Below, in pieces: positions 63,459 to 64,000 of a DNA stretch of 64,000 nt; within the stretch, counting starts at the first letter, position 1; every line of letters begins with the position of its first letter. The stretch is from Alcaligenes pakistanensis (GTDB taxonomy: Bacteria; Pseudomonadota; Gammaproteobacteria; Burkholderiales; Burkholderiaceae_B). The translations under genes and the position numbers were made by a program. The notes below the pieces were generated by a model. That model searched no databases and was not told where the DNA came from. It was given only the letters and a program-made list of their open reading frames with translations. Location of the stretch: positions 400,340 through 464,339 of the forward strand of contig NZ_BMZN01000002.1 of the NCBI RefSeq assembly GCF_014652815.1, read 5' to 3'.

Positions 63459-64000
63459 ATGCAGGTGCCATTACTGAATGCCTTAAGAACCTTTACGGTG
63501 TCCGCGCAAAGGTTGAACTTCACCAAGGCGGCAGAAGACCTGCTGGTCTCTCCTTCGGCGGTCAGTCACCAGGTCAAAGTGCTGGAAGAATACTTGGGCT
63601 GCAAGCTGTTCTTGCGTAAAAACCGTTCTTTGGAGCTGACGGACAAGGGGCAGTTTTTGTTCGATCGCTTGCAGCGGCCGTTTTACGAAATCAACCAGGC
63701 TTTGAGCGAGTTGCGTATGCCGCATGGCAAGAGCCGCATTAATCTGTCTTTACGGCCCTTTGTGTCCAGCATGTGGTTTACCGGGCAGTTGGGAGACTTC
63801 TGGCTGAAGCACCCGGATATTGAAATCAATTTGCTGCATCGTTTGCAAGCACCTGATTTTTTCCGCGACAACATCAACTTTGCGATTGTGTGGGGCAAGC
63901 AGGGTGATTGGCCGCAGTTGCAAACCTTGCGCATCATTCCGGGAAATCTGACGCCGGTGTGTGCGCCGTCCTACTTAAAGATGCACGGCAAGATTGAGTC
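63459..64000 (+). CDS. LysR-family regulator, GcvA-like, 3' truncated by the window
   Basis: The frame is open from ATG 63459 to the window end (about 180 residues). The helix-turn-helix LNFTKAAEDLLVSPSAVSHQV is that of the GcvA branch of LysR regulators, followed by the start of the effector domain. AGGAG lies 12 bases upstream. The target is unknown, since its neighbour is outside the window. Confidence 0.92.
   Translation, partial: MQVPLLNALRTFTVSAQRLNFTKAAEDLLVSPSAVSHQVKVLEEYLGCKLFLRKNRSLELTDKGQFLFDRLQRPFYEINQALSELRMPHGKSRINLSLRPFVSSMWFTGQLGDFWLKHPDIEINLLHRLQAPDFFRDNINFAIVWGKQGDWPQLQTLRIIPGNLTPVCAPSYLKMHGKIE

Overview
The window reads as a moderately GC-rich betaproteobacterial chromosome segment, most likely Alcaligenaceae and probably Alcaligenes or a near relative. 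This rests on gene content and order: a five-gene NAD-dependent formate dehydrogenase operon (fdsG-fdsB-fdsA-fdhD-fdsD), the miaB-ybeZ-ybeY-corC-lnt and queA-tgt-yajC-secD-secF orders, a TRAP dicarboxylate system with a DctSR pair, and a lipid A hexosamine locus of the type known from Bordetella. No phage, plasmid, rRNA or CRISPR was seen. The only mobile-element trace is a short transposase remnant beside moeA.

Left part (1-12.6 kb): the end of a branched-chain amino acid ABC operon (livM-G-F); a di-heme cytochrome c peroxidase behind an FNR-like class II promoter; serA; a group III truncated haemoglobin and nsrR operon whose promoter carries a good NsrR-like inverted repeat; a four-gene set (GT2, ArnT-like GT39, GtrA, YdjC/ChbG deacetylase) that together could add a hexosamine to lipid A; then small enzymes and a universal stress protein.

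Molybdenum block (11.4-24.1 kb): fdsGBA-fdhD-fdsD on the minus strand; a divergent regulator that joins a ModE-like helix-turn-helix to a periplasmic-binding-type domain; moaA-mobA; and moaC-D-E-B-moeA on the minus strand. This places a molybdenum enzyme, its sulfur-transfer chaperone and most of the cofactor pathway within about 13 kb.

Middle (24-41.6 kb): dctS-dctR opposite dctP-dctQ-dctM; a Prx5-type peroxiredoxin; an MFS transporter with an acidic tail; an orphan BMP-family binding protein; an EamA transporter with bioB; a hot-dog thioesterase; a DUF3293 protein; and a TetR-MFP-RND efflux set. Upstream of tetR lies an 11-copy octamer tandem repeat, followed by a tandemly duplicated tRNA Ala-Glu-Asp cluster.

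Right part (43-64 kb): a large PAS-GGDEF-EAL protein; the conserved miaB-to-lnt operon; a ParD-like protein overlapping a second-type methionine aminopeptidase; secDF-yajC-tgt-queA; dacB, upp and a small exported protein; a yqjD-yqjE-like membrane stress operon; and a LysR regulator cut by the window edge.

Most of the window is ordinary chromosome. The points that stand out are the ParD-like/Map pair, the octamer repeat upstream of the efflux regulator, the lipid A hexosamine locus, the NsrR operator, the unusual fds/Moco regulator, a MoaB lacking a usual acidic residue, and several strong inverted repeats with no assigned role.
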